Source: Bacteroidia bacterium
Lineage (GTDB): Bacteria; Bacteroidota; Bacteroidia; Chitinophagales; JAUHXS01
NCBI GenBank assembly: GCA_030426955.1
Contig: JAUHXS010000001.1
Location: 18,661-82,660, forward strand
Length of the DNA: 64,000 nt
Direction of reading: 5' to 3'
The notes under the pieces were generated by a model that worked only from the letters and a program-made list of their open reading frames with translations, ran no database searches and was not told where the DNA came from. Within the stretch, counting starts at the first letter, position 1. Each line of letters begins with the position of its first letter. Below, one piece after another: positions 58,009 to 64,000 of this stretch. The position numbers and the translations under genes are program-made.

Positions 58009-58046
58009 ATGGTTCATAGTTTAATAGGTATTAAACTATGAACCAT
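58009..58046. repeat. 17-bp perfect hairpin between convergent genes
   Basis: ATGGTTCATAGTTTAAT (58009-58025) and its exact complement (58030-58046) enclose a 4-base AGGT loop. It sits between the convergent LRR and YceI genes and may end transcription from both sides, but neither flank has a T tract. The core TAGTTTAA/TTAAACTA resembles the repeat at 13706-13767. Confidence 0.6.
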
Positions 58047-58063
58047 AAACCACTAACTATCAA

Positions 58064-58633
58064 CTATTTCTTTCCTTCAATATGAACGGTGAATTCAATG
58101 TCATCGTAGATGACTTTATCCCCTAAAGAATCAAAGAAAGAAGAAGAACCGTAACGAACATCGTATTTAGACCGATCTACTTTAAAAGATGCATCTGCTA
58201 TAATTTCACTAGCTGTTTCTTTAACTGTAACAGGAAATTTAATTTCATTTGTGATTCCTTTGATCGTTAAGTCAGCCGTTACTTGCTTATCTGTAACACT
58301 TTTGATCACAAGCTTTGCTGTTGGATGCTCTGCTACATTAAAAAAGTCTTTTGATTCCAGATGTCCAACTAGTTTTTGGTTGTAAGTTTTATCCGTTAAG
58401 TCAAGACATTTAATAGCTTGCATATCTATTGTGAAAGTTCCAGCAGTGATGATGCCTTTCTTGGTGGTCAAAGAGCCTTCTTTTATATCAACAGTTCCGT
58501 TGTGTTGTCCTGTAACTTTTTTGCCAAGCCAATCAAGAGTTGACTTTTTCGTATCTACATTATAGGTTGTTTGAGCATAAGCTACAGTAGAAGCAAATCC
58601 AATTGCTAAGGCTAATCCAAATATTTTTTTCAT
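58064..58633 (-). CDS. YceI-family periplasmic protein
   Basis: A 189-residue lipocalin-like protein with a signal peptide (KKIFGLALAIGFASTVAYAQ). It opens TYNVDTKKSTLDWLGKKVTGQHNGTVDIKEGSL, includes VGHLESKDFFNVAEHPTAKL and TADLTIKGITNEIKFPV, and ends in VKDR-type SFKVDRSKYDVRYGS. YceI proteins bind isoprenoid-like lipids in the periplasm; the physiological role is uncertain. Length and layout are normal. The gene is single, ending at the hairpin at 58009-58046. Confidence 0.92.
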   Translation of the reverse strand: MKKIFGLALAIGFASTVAYAQTTYNVDTKKSTLDWLGKKVTGQHNGTVDIKEGSLTTKKGIITAGTFTIDMQAIKCLDLTDKTYNQKLVGHLESKDFFNVAEHPTAKLVIKSVTDKQVTADLTIKGITNEIKFPVTVKETASEIIADASFKVDRSKYDVRYGSSSFFDSLGDKVIYDDIEFTVHIEGKK

Positions 58634-58700
58634 TGATTGGGGTTTATGTTTAATAAGAACTATAACTATTTACTAGATATAAAAGTTCACATATATACAT

Positions 58701-58731
58701 AAAAAAACCCGATCAATTTGATCGGGTTTTT
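58701..58731 (-). terminator. Rho-independent terminator after the lipoprotein gene
   Basis: A 12-bp perfect stem (58703-58714 with 58720-58731, AAAAACCCGATC and complement, loop AATTT) has T tracts on both strands. It directly follows the stop of the minus-strand gene ending at 58755. Confidence 0.88.
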
Positions 58732-58754
58732 CCCTTTATAAATTCTAGTATTAA

Positions 58755-59636
58755 TTAGTCAACAATCTTTACTGTAATGACCATTGATCCAGAAGTAGAA
58801 TTATCTCCTGAAATACTTTTTACTAAAATTAACCCTTTCTTGCCAGCAGCAGTTGAAAACGCAACTACATCATCGGCAGCTAACTGAGTCGCATGGCTAG
58901 CTTCTGTAGCTGTACTTGCAGAATAAGCAGCATTGATTTCAGAACCGTCAGCAATTGCATCAAATTCAGCTTTAGTCATTGTAGACGTTTTGAACTTAGT
59001 TGCATTTTGAGTTGCCCATCCTGACATACTAGTGAAAATAGTTTGAGCTTGTGAATTGTCAGGAGCTGCTATTGTGGCCATATTTGTTGCACCATAATAG
59101 TGTGCAAAATCAATAGTAGCTGGAGCAGAATTGGCAGCAGCTGTAAGGCTTATGCTTCCATCTGCAGTCGCAAAAAAGCTACCTTTGGTTGCATGGTTTT
59201 GGTTGCCTAAGTCCTTATCTGCAAAAGTAGTGTAAGCTACAGAGCTACTCTCTGTAGTAATAGTCAACTTCAGTTCGCCAGTTAACCCGTCTTTGTCTGT
59301 GACTGTAAAAGTGTAAGTTTCAGTTCCTTCTGTAGATCTTGTGGCAATTTTAGTGTCATACTTGCCACTTGTACCACTTTGAGATTCAGTTGCGTATTCT
59401 TGAGCTAGAGCTCCATCATAAGAAACTGTTACTTTTAATTCAGAAAGATCTGCGTCTCCAGCAGTCATGATAACGCCAACGTCTACAGTATCTCCTGGAT
59501 CAACAGTAGTGTTTGCAGTAACACCTATGTTTGTATCGTAAGAAATAGTTGGTCCAACAGGCTCATCTTTTTTACAGCTTGTAAAAATCGCTCCTACAGT
59601 TGCAACTGTAAGAAACAAAGCAAATATTTTTTTCAT
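58755..59636 (-). CDS. Predicted lipoprotein with Ig-like N-terminal domain
   Basis: A 293-residue lipoprotein with anchor cysteine C21 (AIFTSCKKDE). The front half is a beta-sandwich-like section (TVDPGDTVDVGVIMTAGDADLSELKVTV ... YTFTVTDKDGLTGELKLTIT). The back half (FADKDLGNQNHATKGSFFATADG ... IVKIVD) resembles a small domain often seen in Bacteroidota lipoproteins of unknown role. The composition is Ala/Thr/Ser-rich. A TAACTTTG box (59679-59686, minus strand) is a good -7 promoter candidate. No function is proposed. Confidence 0.78.
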   Translation of the reverse strand: MKKIFALFLTVATVGAIFTSCKKDEPVGPTISYDTNIGVTANTTVDPGDTVDVGVIMTAGDADLSELKVTVSYDGALAQEYATESQSGTSGKYDTKIATRSTEGTETYTFTVTDKDGLTGELKLTITTESSSVAYTTFADKDLGNQNHATKGSFFATADGSISLTAAANSAPATIDFAHYYGATNMATIAAPDNSQAQTIFTSMSGWATQNATKFKTSTMTKAEFDAIADGSEINAAYSASTATEASHATQLAADDVVAFSTAAGKKGLILVKSISGDNSTSGSMVITVKIVD

Positions 59637-59678
59637 TGTTTTGAATTTTAGAGTTTTAGTTTAGCAAAATTTGCGCCA

Positions 59679-59686
59679 CAAAGTTA
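59679..59686 (-). promoter_or_regulatory. Candidate -7 promoter element (TAACTTTG)
   Basis: The minus strand reads TAACTTTG 43 bases before the lipoprotein start, an exact TAnnTTTG match. No TTTG is seen at the preferred -33 spacing. Confidence 0.4.
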
Positions 59687-59725
59687 AGTTTTTTTTGCCA
59701 AATATTATAATTATTTAAGACTGTT

Positions 59726-60886
59726 TTAATCAAAAATAACTTTTGCTTTTATGGCTCTTAGTATCTCATCCTTAGATAGTTTGAGTTCTTTGGTTAAGGT
59801 TTCACTACTATGTTCTGAATACTTTGGTGGCTTTGATGGGTTAGGGTTATTTTTTTGTAAGAATGTCTTTAAGCCAAGGATGTTATTGTCTTTCAAGATT
59901 AGCCTTTTGGCTTGGTCTGTTTTGAAGACAGATGGAATATCATTAACCCTGCCAATAGGCAAGTGATATTTTAAAAATTGTTGGCTAAGAGTTTTAAACG
60001 AAAACTTTAAAAAAGCTGTTGCTAATAGCTGTTGTAACTTTTTTTTATTGCGTATTCTTTTATCATTTGAATGAAATAGCCCAATATCTTGAAATTGAAT
60101 GATTTCGGCCAGTTTTTCAAATTGTGCATCAGAGGTAATGGCAATAACGAAGTCAATATGGTCTTTACTTCTGAAAATAGTGCCATAAGGAAATATATTA
60201 GGATGCTCAGAGCCAATTCTTTCAGGGCTATGTCCAGTCATTAAGTAGTTTGTGGCTTGATTAGCCAAAGAGCTTACTGCTACATCAAAGAGTGAGATCG
60301 AAATATATTTCCCAGAGTTGTTTCTTCTTCTTTCTAGTAGAGCAATGAGAATTGCCTCCTTGACATGATGCCCTGTTAGAATATCGACCATTGCTACAGG
60401 CATTTTAACGGGTGGCTTGTCTGGAAAACCATTTATATGCATAAAGCCAGCCTCTGCTTGAATGATTGCATCATAGCCCGTTCTCGGATCATCATCACCA
60501 TAACCCGTAATCTGAGCATAAATCAATTCCGAATTATCTTTTGATAAAGTAGGATAGTCTACATTTAGTTTTTTACTATCCCCAGGTTTGTAGCTGGAAA
60601 TGACAATATCAGATTGATCGGCTAACTTTTTTACAATATCCTGACCTTCTTTTTTTGCCAAGTCAATCCCAACAGACTTCTTGCCCCAATTGGCACTTGA
60701 GAAGTATGCAGAGATATCACTATTCGTTTTTTCGTTTTTCGACTTCCATTTTCTAGTAATATCGCCTTCCGTTTTTGGATTTTCAACTTTTATGACATTG
60801 GCACCCAATTCAGCAAAAAACATACCAACGCTTGGGCCAGCCAAGACGCTTGCAAGTTCTAAGATGGTAAGTTTAGAGAAGTCCAA
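59726..60886 (-). CDS. CaiB/BaiF-family (class III) CoA-transferase
   Basis: A 386-residue enzyme transferring CoA between carboxylic acids. The start LTILELASVLAGPSVGMFFAELGANVIKVE is the family N-terminus, and DIVISSYKPGD follows. The catalytic Asp is D139 in TGYDAIIQAEAGFMHING. The acid used cannot be predicted. It is the last gene of a five-gene minus-strand operon, starting 5 bases after the TlpA stop. Confidence 0.92.
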   Translation of the reverse strand: MDFSKLTILELASVLAGPSVGMFFAELGANVIKVENPKTEGDITRKWKSKNEKTNSDISAYFSSANWGKKSVGIDLAKKEGQDIVKKLADQSDIVISSYKPGDSKKLNVDYPTLSKDNSELIYAQITGYGDDDPRTGYDAIIQAEAGFMHINGFPDKPPVKMPVAMVDILTGHHVKEAILIALLERRRNNSGKYISISLFDVAVSSLANQATNYLMTGHSPERIGSEHPNIFPYGTIFRSKDHIDFVIAITSDAQFEKLAEIIQFQDIGLFHSNDKRIRNKKKLQQLLATAFLKFSFKTLSQQFLKYHLPIGRVNDIPSVFKTDQAKRLILKDNNILGLKTFLQKNNPNPSKPPKYSEHSSETLTKELKLSKDEILRAIKAKVIFD

Positions 60887-60891
60887 TACGT

Positions 60892-62019
60892 CTAAGAACT
60901 TTTCTTGTTAAAATACTCTTCAAGAAAAGCATTGAGTTGCTCGCCCCTTAAATTTTTAGCAACAATTGTCCCCGATTCATCAATAAGAAATGTTGCAGGA
61001 ATACCATTCACGTTGTAAGTAGCAGCCGCTGAAGAATTCCAGCCTTTGAGATCGCTTACATGATTACTCCATGTCAAACCATCTGCTTTAATCGCACTGA
61101 TCCATTGATCTTTTCTTTGATCTAGTGATACGCTATAGATGGTGAATCCACGATCTTTATACTTTTCATAGGTTTTGACAACGTTCGGATTCTCCATTCT
61201 ACAGGGCTTACACCATGAAGCCCAAAAGTCTAGTAATACAACTTTACCTTTAAGCGAAGAGAGTGCTAAAGAATTGCCATTAGGCATAGGTAAGTCGATT
61301 TCCTTTGCTGGATTACCTTGCTGAGTTCCTTTTGGGCCTCCTATTTTTGCTAAGAAGTCTTTAGTGTATTTAGAGTCTGGAATATTCTTCTTTAAGTAAT
61401 TTGCAGTTTTCTGTAACATTTCTCCATCTCTATTCGGGTCTAGCATTCCTGCGGCAAAAATCTTAACGAAAGGAGATGAGGATTCACTAATAAAAGACTT
61501 AAGAAAAGTGTTGAACTTTTCTGTTTCTTGCATATAACTTTGCTGTGTTTCTTTCATTAGGGAGTCTCTATTGTTTGTTATGATAATTGCTTTTTTGTAA
61601 GCTTGTTGAATGCCTTGTAACTTTTTGTTTGCTTCACCCGCTTTGTCAATTAATGTTTTGAGTTCTAGGGATTCCTCAGAGTTTGAAATGGAATAGTCCT
61701 TAGGGTCTTCTAAATCTATATCGACATTGATTTCTTGATTATCTAAAATTAAGAATATAACTTGCTCTGTTTCGAACTTTAAGCGAAATATGCCTTTTTC
61801 GCTTACATATCCTTGTAAGGTGCATATCCCATTATCAGCAATGTTGCCTGTATCAATTACAGTTAGGTTATTGGGGGCAAGTTCTTCAAGATAAACTTTC
61901 TTTTGAGAAGCATTTTTAGCATTAATGGTAATTTTGTATTGCTCTTGATCATGTGCAACATTGCATGAAAAAATAACTATTGCTATTGATAGTATGAGAA
62001 GTTCTTTTAAATAATTCAT
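60892..62019 (-). CDS. TlpA-like thiol-disulfide oxidoreductase lipoprotein
   Basis: A 375-residue lipoprotein (IVIFSC, anchor C19). The N-terminal part (about 27-110) is the DUF4369-type beta domain common in Bacteroidota TlpA-like proteins, followed by a helical linker. The C-terminal thioredoxin fold has WASWCKPC (Cys270 and Cys273) and the cis-proline region NVNGIPATFLID. It reduces periplasmic disulfides, perhaps in cytochrome c maturation. It is preceded at 2 bases by the 126-residue gene, so the operon is tight. Confidence 0.9.
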   Translation of the reverse strand: MNYLKELLILSIAIVIFSCNVAHDQEQYKITINAKNASQKKVYLEELAPNNLTVIDTGNIADNGICTLQGYVSEKGIFRLKFETEQVIFLILDNQEINVDIDLEDPKDYSISNSEESLELKTLIDKAGEANKKLQGIQQAYKKAIIITNNRDSLMKETQQSYMQETEKFNTFLKSFISESSSPFVKIFAAGMLDPNRDGEMLQKTANYLKKNIPDSKYTKDFLAKIGGPKGTQQGNPAKEIDLPMPNGNSLALSSLKGKVVLLDFWASWCKPCRMENPNVVKTYEKYKDRGFTIYSVSLDQRKDQWISAIKADGLTWSNHVSDLKGWNSSAAATYNVNGIPATFLIDESGTIVAKNLRGEQLNAFLEEYFNKKSS

Positions 62020-62021
62020 AA

Positions 62022-62402
62022 TTATTGTGCTTGTCCTTTTTCGTTTTTATATTTTTCTAACCAGGTTTCTACATTGATATAGCTTCCCGATTCCCAATCT
62101 TCAAGCGTTATTGTGCCTTTATCCAAATATACCTTGAAATTAACTTGATCTACTACAAATACGCCCCTATATTCTCTTAGTTGATAAAGAAAGTATTTAT
62201 TTTTTTCGTTGGGTTTAGTAAAAAGCTCGTATTTCCATACAGAACCAACATATGCTCTGGAAAACATAGCTGCGTTGGCAGGATCATGCATCATCCTCAA
62301 CGGCTTCAGAAGCTTACTGTCAACTAATTCTTTAATAGAATCTTCTTCTTGCCCTACGGACAAAGAAAATATGAATATTATTATTCCGAGAATGAGTTGC
62401 AT
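62022..62402 (-). CDS. Small exported protein of unknown function
   Basis: A 126-residue protein with an N-terminal hydrophobic segment (residues 2-16, LILGIIIFIFSLSVG), probably a signal peptide. The mature part has aromatic- and lysine-rich stretches (MMHDPANAAMFSRAYVGSVWKYELF, YFLYQLREYRGVFVVDQVNFKVYLDKG), which look like a small beta-fold. No family is recognised. Its ATG overlaps the stop of the DUF2306 gene (TAATG), and tlpA follows after 2 bases, so it is expressed with both. Confidence 0.7.
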   Translation of the reverse strand: MQLILGIIIFIFSLSVGQEEDSIKELVDSKLLKPLRMMHDPANAAMFSRAYVGSVWKYELFTKPNEKNKYFLYQLREYRGVFVVDQVNFKVYLDKGTITLEDWESGSYINVETWLEKYKNEKGQAQ

Positions 62403-63049
62403 TACCGTTTGAAATATGTTTTAAAATAATACTTATTATAAAACAAAACGGCTAATTCACCAAAAATAATATTTCCTATCAGGCTTAGCCAAAGCGATAG
62501 CTGATAATTTTCGATGGGGTCCATATAAAGTACTCTGCCAAAAAAAACGTTATATATTCGAAAGGTAACGGCAGATAGAGTTAATGCGTAGGATCGTATC
62601 ATCCAAATACCATGTGCTTTGACTTGCTTTTTTCTAATAAGCAGATATGATCTCAGAGTGGTAACAAACCATAGTATGGCTATAAGAGCAAAGGGTAGTT
62701 GTCCTAAAAAGCCTCCATTTGCATAAAAAGACATATAGAATCCGGATGGGCAGGCAACGGATAGAACGGCAATGACATAAACTTTCCCTAAAAAAATGTG
62801 AATCTTTTTATGCTTAGTAAGCACATAGTGCGAGAATTGAGGGAAACCAGTTAATATACATACCATAGCTCCAGTTATATGAGCATAGAAACTTATTCTC
62901 CAAAAAAGGTCTTTTAATTCGTGTTGTTTTGAAAGTAGGAATGGATAATCTGTTCGTAAAGTGTAATAGGGTATAGAGTTGTAAACAATAAGTAGACTAA
63001 AAAATAAAATAAGCCCCCAGTAAAAGTACTTAATGAATCGAAGAATCAA
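62402..63049 (-). CDS. DUF2306 membrane protein
   Basis: A 215-residue polytopic protein starting at TTG, with about six transmembrane helices. The DUF2306 signature is visible: YAHITGAMVCILTGFPQFS (about residues 55-73), KIHIFLGKVYVIAVL and KKQVKAHGIWMIRSYALTLSAVTFRIY with conserved histidines. The function of the family is unknown; the His pattern suggests haem or metal. The start overlaps the glycosyltransferase stop by 4 bases (TTGA), so it is translated from the same message. Confidence 0.85.
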   Translation of the reverse strand: MILRFIKYFYWGLILFFSLLIVYNSIPYYTLRTDYPFLLSKQHELKDLFWRISFYAHITGAMVCILTGFPQFSHYVLTKHKKIHIFLGKVYVIAVLSVACPSGFYMSFYANGGFLGQLPFALIAILWFVTTLRSYLLIRKKQVKAHGIWMIRSYALTLSAVTFRIYNVFFGRVLYMDPIENYQLSLWLSLIGNIIFGELAVLFYNKYYFKTYFKR

Positions 63050-64000
63050 TTAGCGAAGTTTATTATACGGTCTACGTGATCATTGACATAGATGTTATTT
63101 TCAATCAATACTTTTTTATCTATATCAAAGCTTTTTTGAGAAAGTGTCTTTATCTCGTTAATCCAATCATTTGCTTCAAGTGAGTTGATAATGATTCCAT
63201 TTTTCTCATTCACAATTTCCTTTGCTCCAACATTGTTGGACACAATAACAGGCGTATTGCATTGAATTGATTCTGAGATGATTTGTCCAAAGGGTTCATA
63301 AATAGAAGGGTGGATCGTGAAATCCATGGTGACATAAATGTCCCTTAAGTTGGTGTAATATCCGAGATAGTTAACATTAGGTAAGTTGCTTTTTACTTTA
63401 GGCTTTCCAACAATATAGAGTTGAAATTGATCTTTGGGAAGTTGTTCAAATAGTTCTAATAATAAAGGAAGACCCTTGCGTTTATGGCTTGTTGAAACAA
63501 ATAGAAAATTTGTCGTTTGAGGCTGGATTCCATATTTATCCTTTAGTTGAGTTATTTCTTCTTTCGATTTAGCAGGAAAGTATTTTTGATTATTGAGAGG
63601 AGGGTAGAGTGTAATGATTTTATCAGAGGCAACCTTATACAGGTTAATTAATTCTTGTTTGATCATTTCTGAGCAGGCGAAAATGACATCCGAATTTTGA
63701 TATGCAACTTTGTCCAAGTCAATTTCAATTCGATCCTGGATATTTCTGCTGGTTTTATTCAATGCTTTGAGGTACCCAAGATGGGTACATGGCGCCAATA
63801 CTGCTGTTTGACTTCCTGTTCTTCCAAGAGAGAGACTAAAATCGAAGTTATTCTTGTTCATTACCTTCTTTAACTTCTTGCTAAATAGCAAGGTTCTAAA
63901 GCGTTTAGGTGTAATACCTAGTTTGATTCTTATTTCGTTGACATTTTCAGGCAGCTTGACATTGTTAGATTTCTTCGCATAAATGACAGTCACCTGATGC
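63046..64000 (-). CDS. Glycosyltransferase family 4 (start beyond the window)
   Basis: The frame is open to the window edge. The first GTG (63993) follows H-Q, and HQVTVIYAKK looks like the second strand of a GT-B enzyme, so the true start lies outside. At least 318 residues are present. The C-terminal GT4 domain is clear: NFLFVSTSHKRKGLPLLLELF, QLYIVGKP, and DFTIHPSIYEPFGQIISESIQCNTPVIVSNNVGAKEIV with the E-x7-E type nucleotide-sugar site (EPFGQIISE). The acceptor is unknown. It is the most upstream visible gene of a five-gene operon with DUF2306, TlpA and a CoA-transferase. Confidence 0.88.
   Translation of the reverse strand, partial: HQVTVIYAKKSNNVKLPENVNEIRIKLGITPKRFRTLLFSKKLKKVMNKNNFDFSLSLGRTGSQTAVLAPCTHLGYLKALNKTSRNIQDRIEIDLDKVAYQNSDVIFACSEMIKQELINLYKVASDKIITLYPPLNNQKYFPAKSKEEITQLKDKYGIQPQTTNFLFVSTSHKRKGLPLLLELFEQLPKDQFQLYIVGKPKVKSNLPNVNYLGYYTNLRDIYVTMDFTIHPSIYEPFGQIISESIQCNTPVIVSNNVGAKEIVNEKNGIIINSLEANDWINEIKTLSQKSFDIDKKVLIENNIYVNDHVDRIINFAN

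Noticed and set aside
1..64000. tRNA, rRNA, CRISPR array, prophage or replication origin
   Set aside because: No cloverleaf with a TTCGA-type arm, no regularly spaced direct repeats, no phage genes and no dnaA-box cluster were noticed on either strand.

Overview
The window is a stretch of an AT-rich Bacteroidota chromosome. The evidence is the type IX secretion (T9SS) vocabulary: both type A and gliding-type (type B) C-terminal sorting domains, PKD-rich cargo and a PorP/SprF protein. A fused SecDF, two TonB-dependent receptors with carboxypeptidase-like N-domains, bacillithiol synthesis (BshC), TAnnTTTG-type promoters and frequent TTG/GTG starts agree with this. The genus cannot be told from the sequence. 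No tRNA, rRNA, CRISPR array, prophage or transposase gene was seen.

Layout. 0-9 kb: tail of a probable prohibitin-like gene, a small T9SS protein, a TetA-type MFS exporter, a 977-residue type B cargo, and a second type B cargo gene split by a 344-bp non-coding insertion. 8.6-13.6 kb: AIM24-like protein, SecDF, an outer-membrane barrel. 13.8-19.1 kb: rimO-bshC-TonB receptor operon. 19.3-26.2 kb: Hsp20, a lipoprotein, another small T9SS protein, TamB. 26.4-29.7 kb: SiaB/SiaC switch pair, a TrmH-type methyltransferase, a DegQ/Do protease. 29.9-35.4 kb: small membrane protein-dapF, recF, then pdhA-TPR-aroQ-PorP/SprF. 35.4-45.6 kb: a glycosyltransferase and a minus-strand cluster of four giant secreted proteins, one of them frameshifted. 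45.9-54 kb: rpe, TonB receptor, DinB, ogt, an orphan sorting domain, and an unrecognised 1157-residue outer-membrane protein. 54-58 kb: ferredoxin and ferredoxin reductase, divergent haem protein, LuxR-type regulator with an LRR protein. 58-64 kb: YceI, a lipoprotein, and a five-gene operon (glycosyltransferase, DUF2306, unknown, TlpA, CoA-transferase).

How it fits together. Much of the window serves the envelope: export across the inner membrane (SecDF), outer-membrane assembly and quality control (TamB, DegQ) and T9SS cargo on the surface. The most notable pattern is damage to sorting domains. Two paralogous propeller-PKD-type B proteins have each lost the link to their C-terminal domain by different events: an inverted-repeat insertion at the first residues of the domain, and an extra A in an A8 tract just before it. 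A third type B domain stands alone without a body. Two further minus-strand cargo pairs are coupled by stop/start overlaps.
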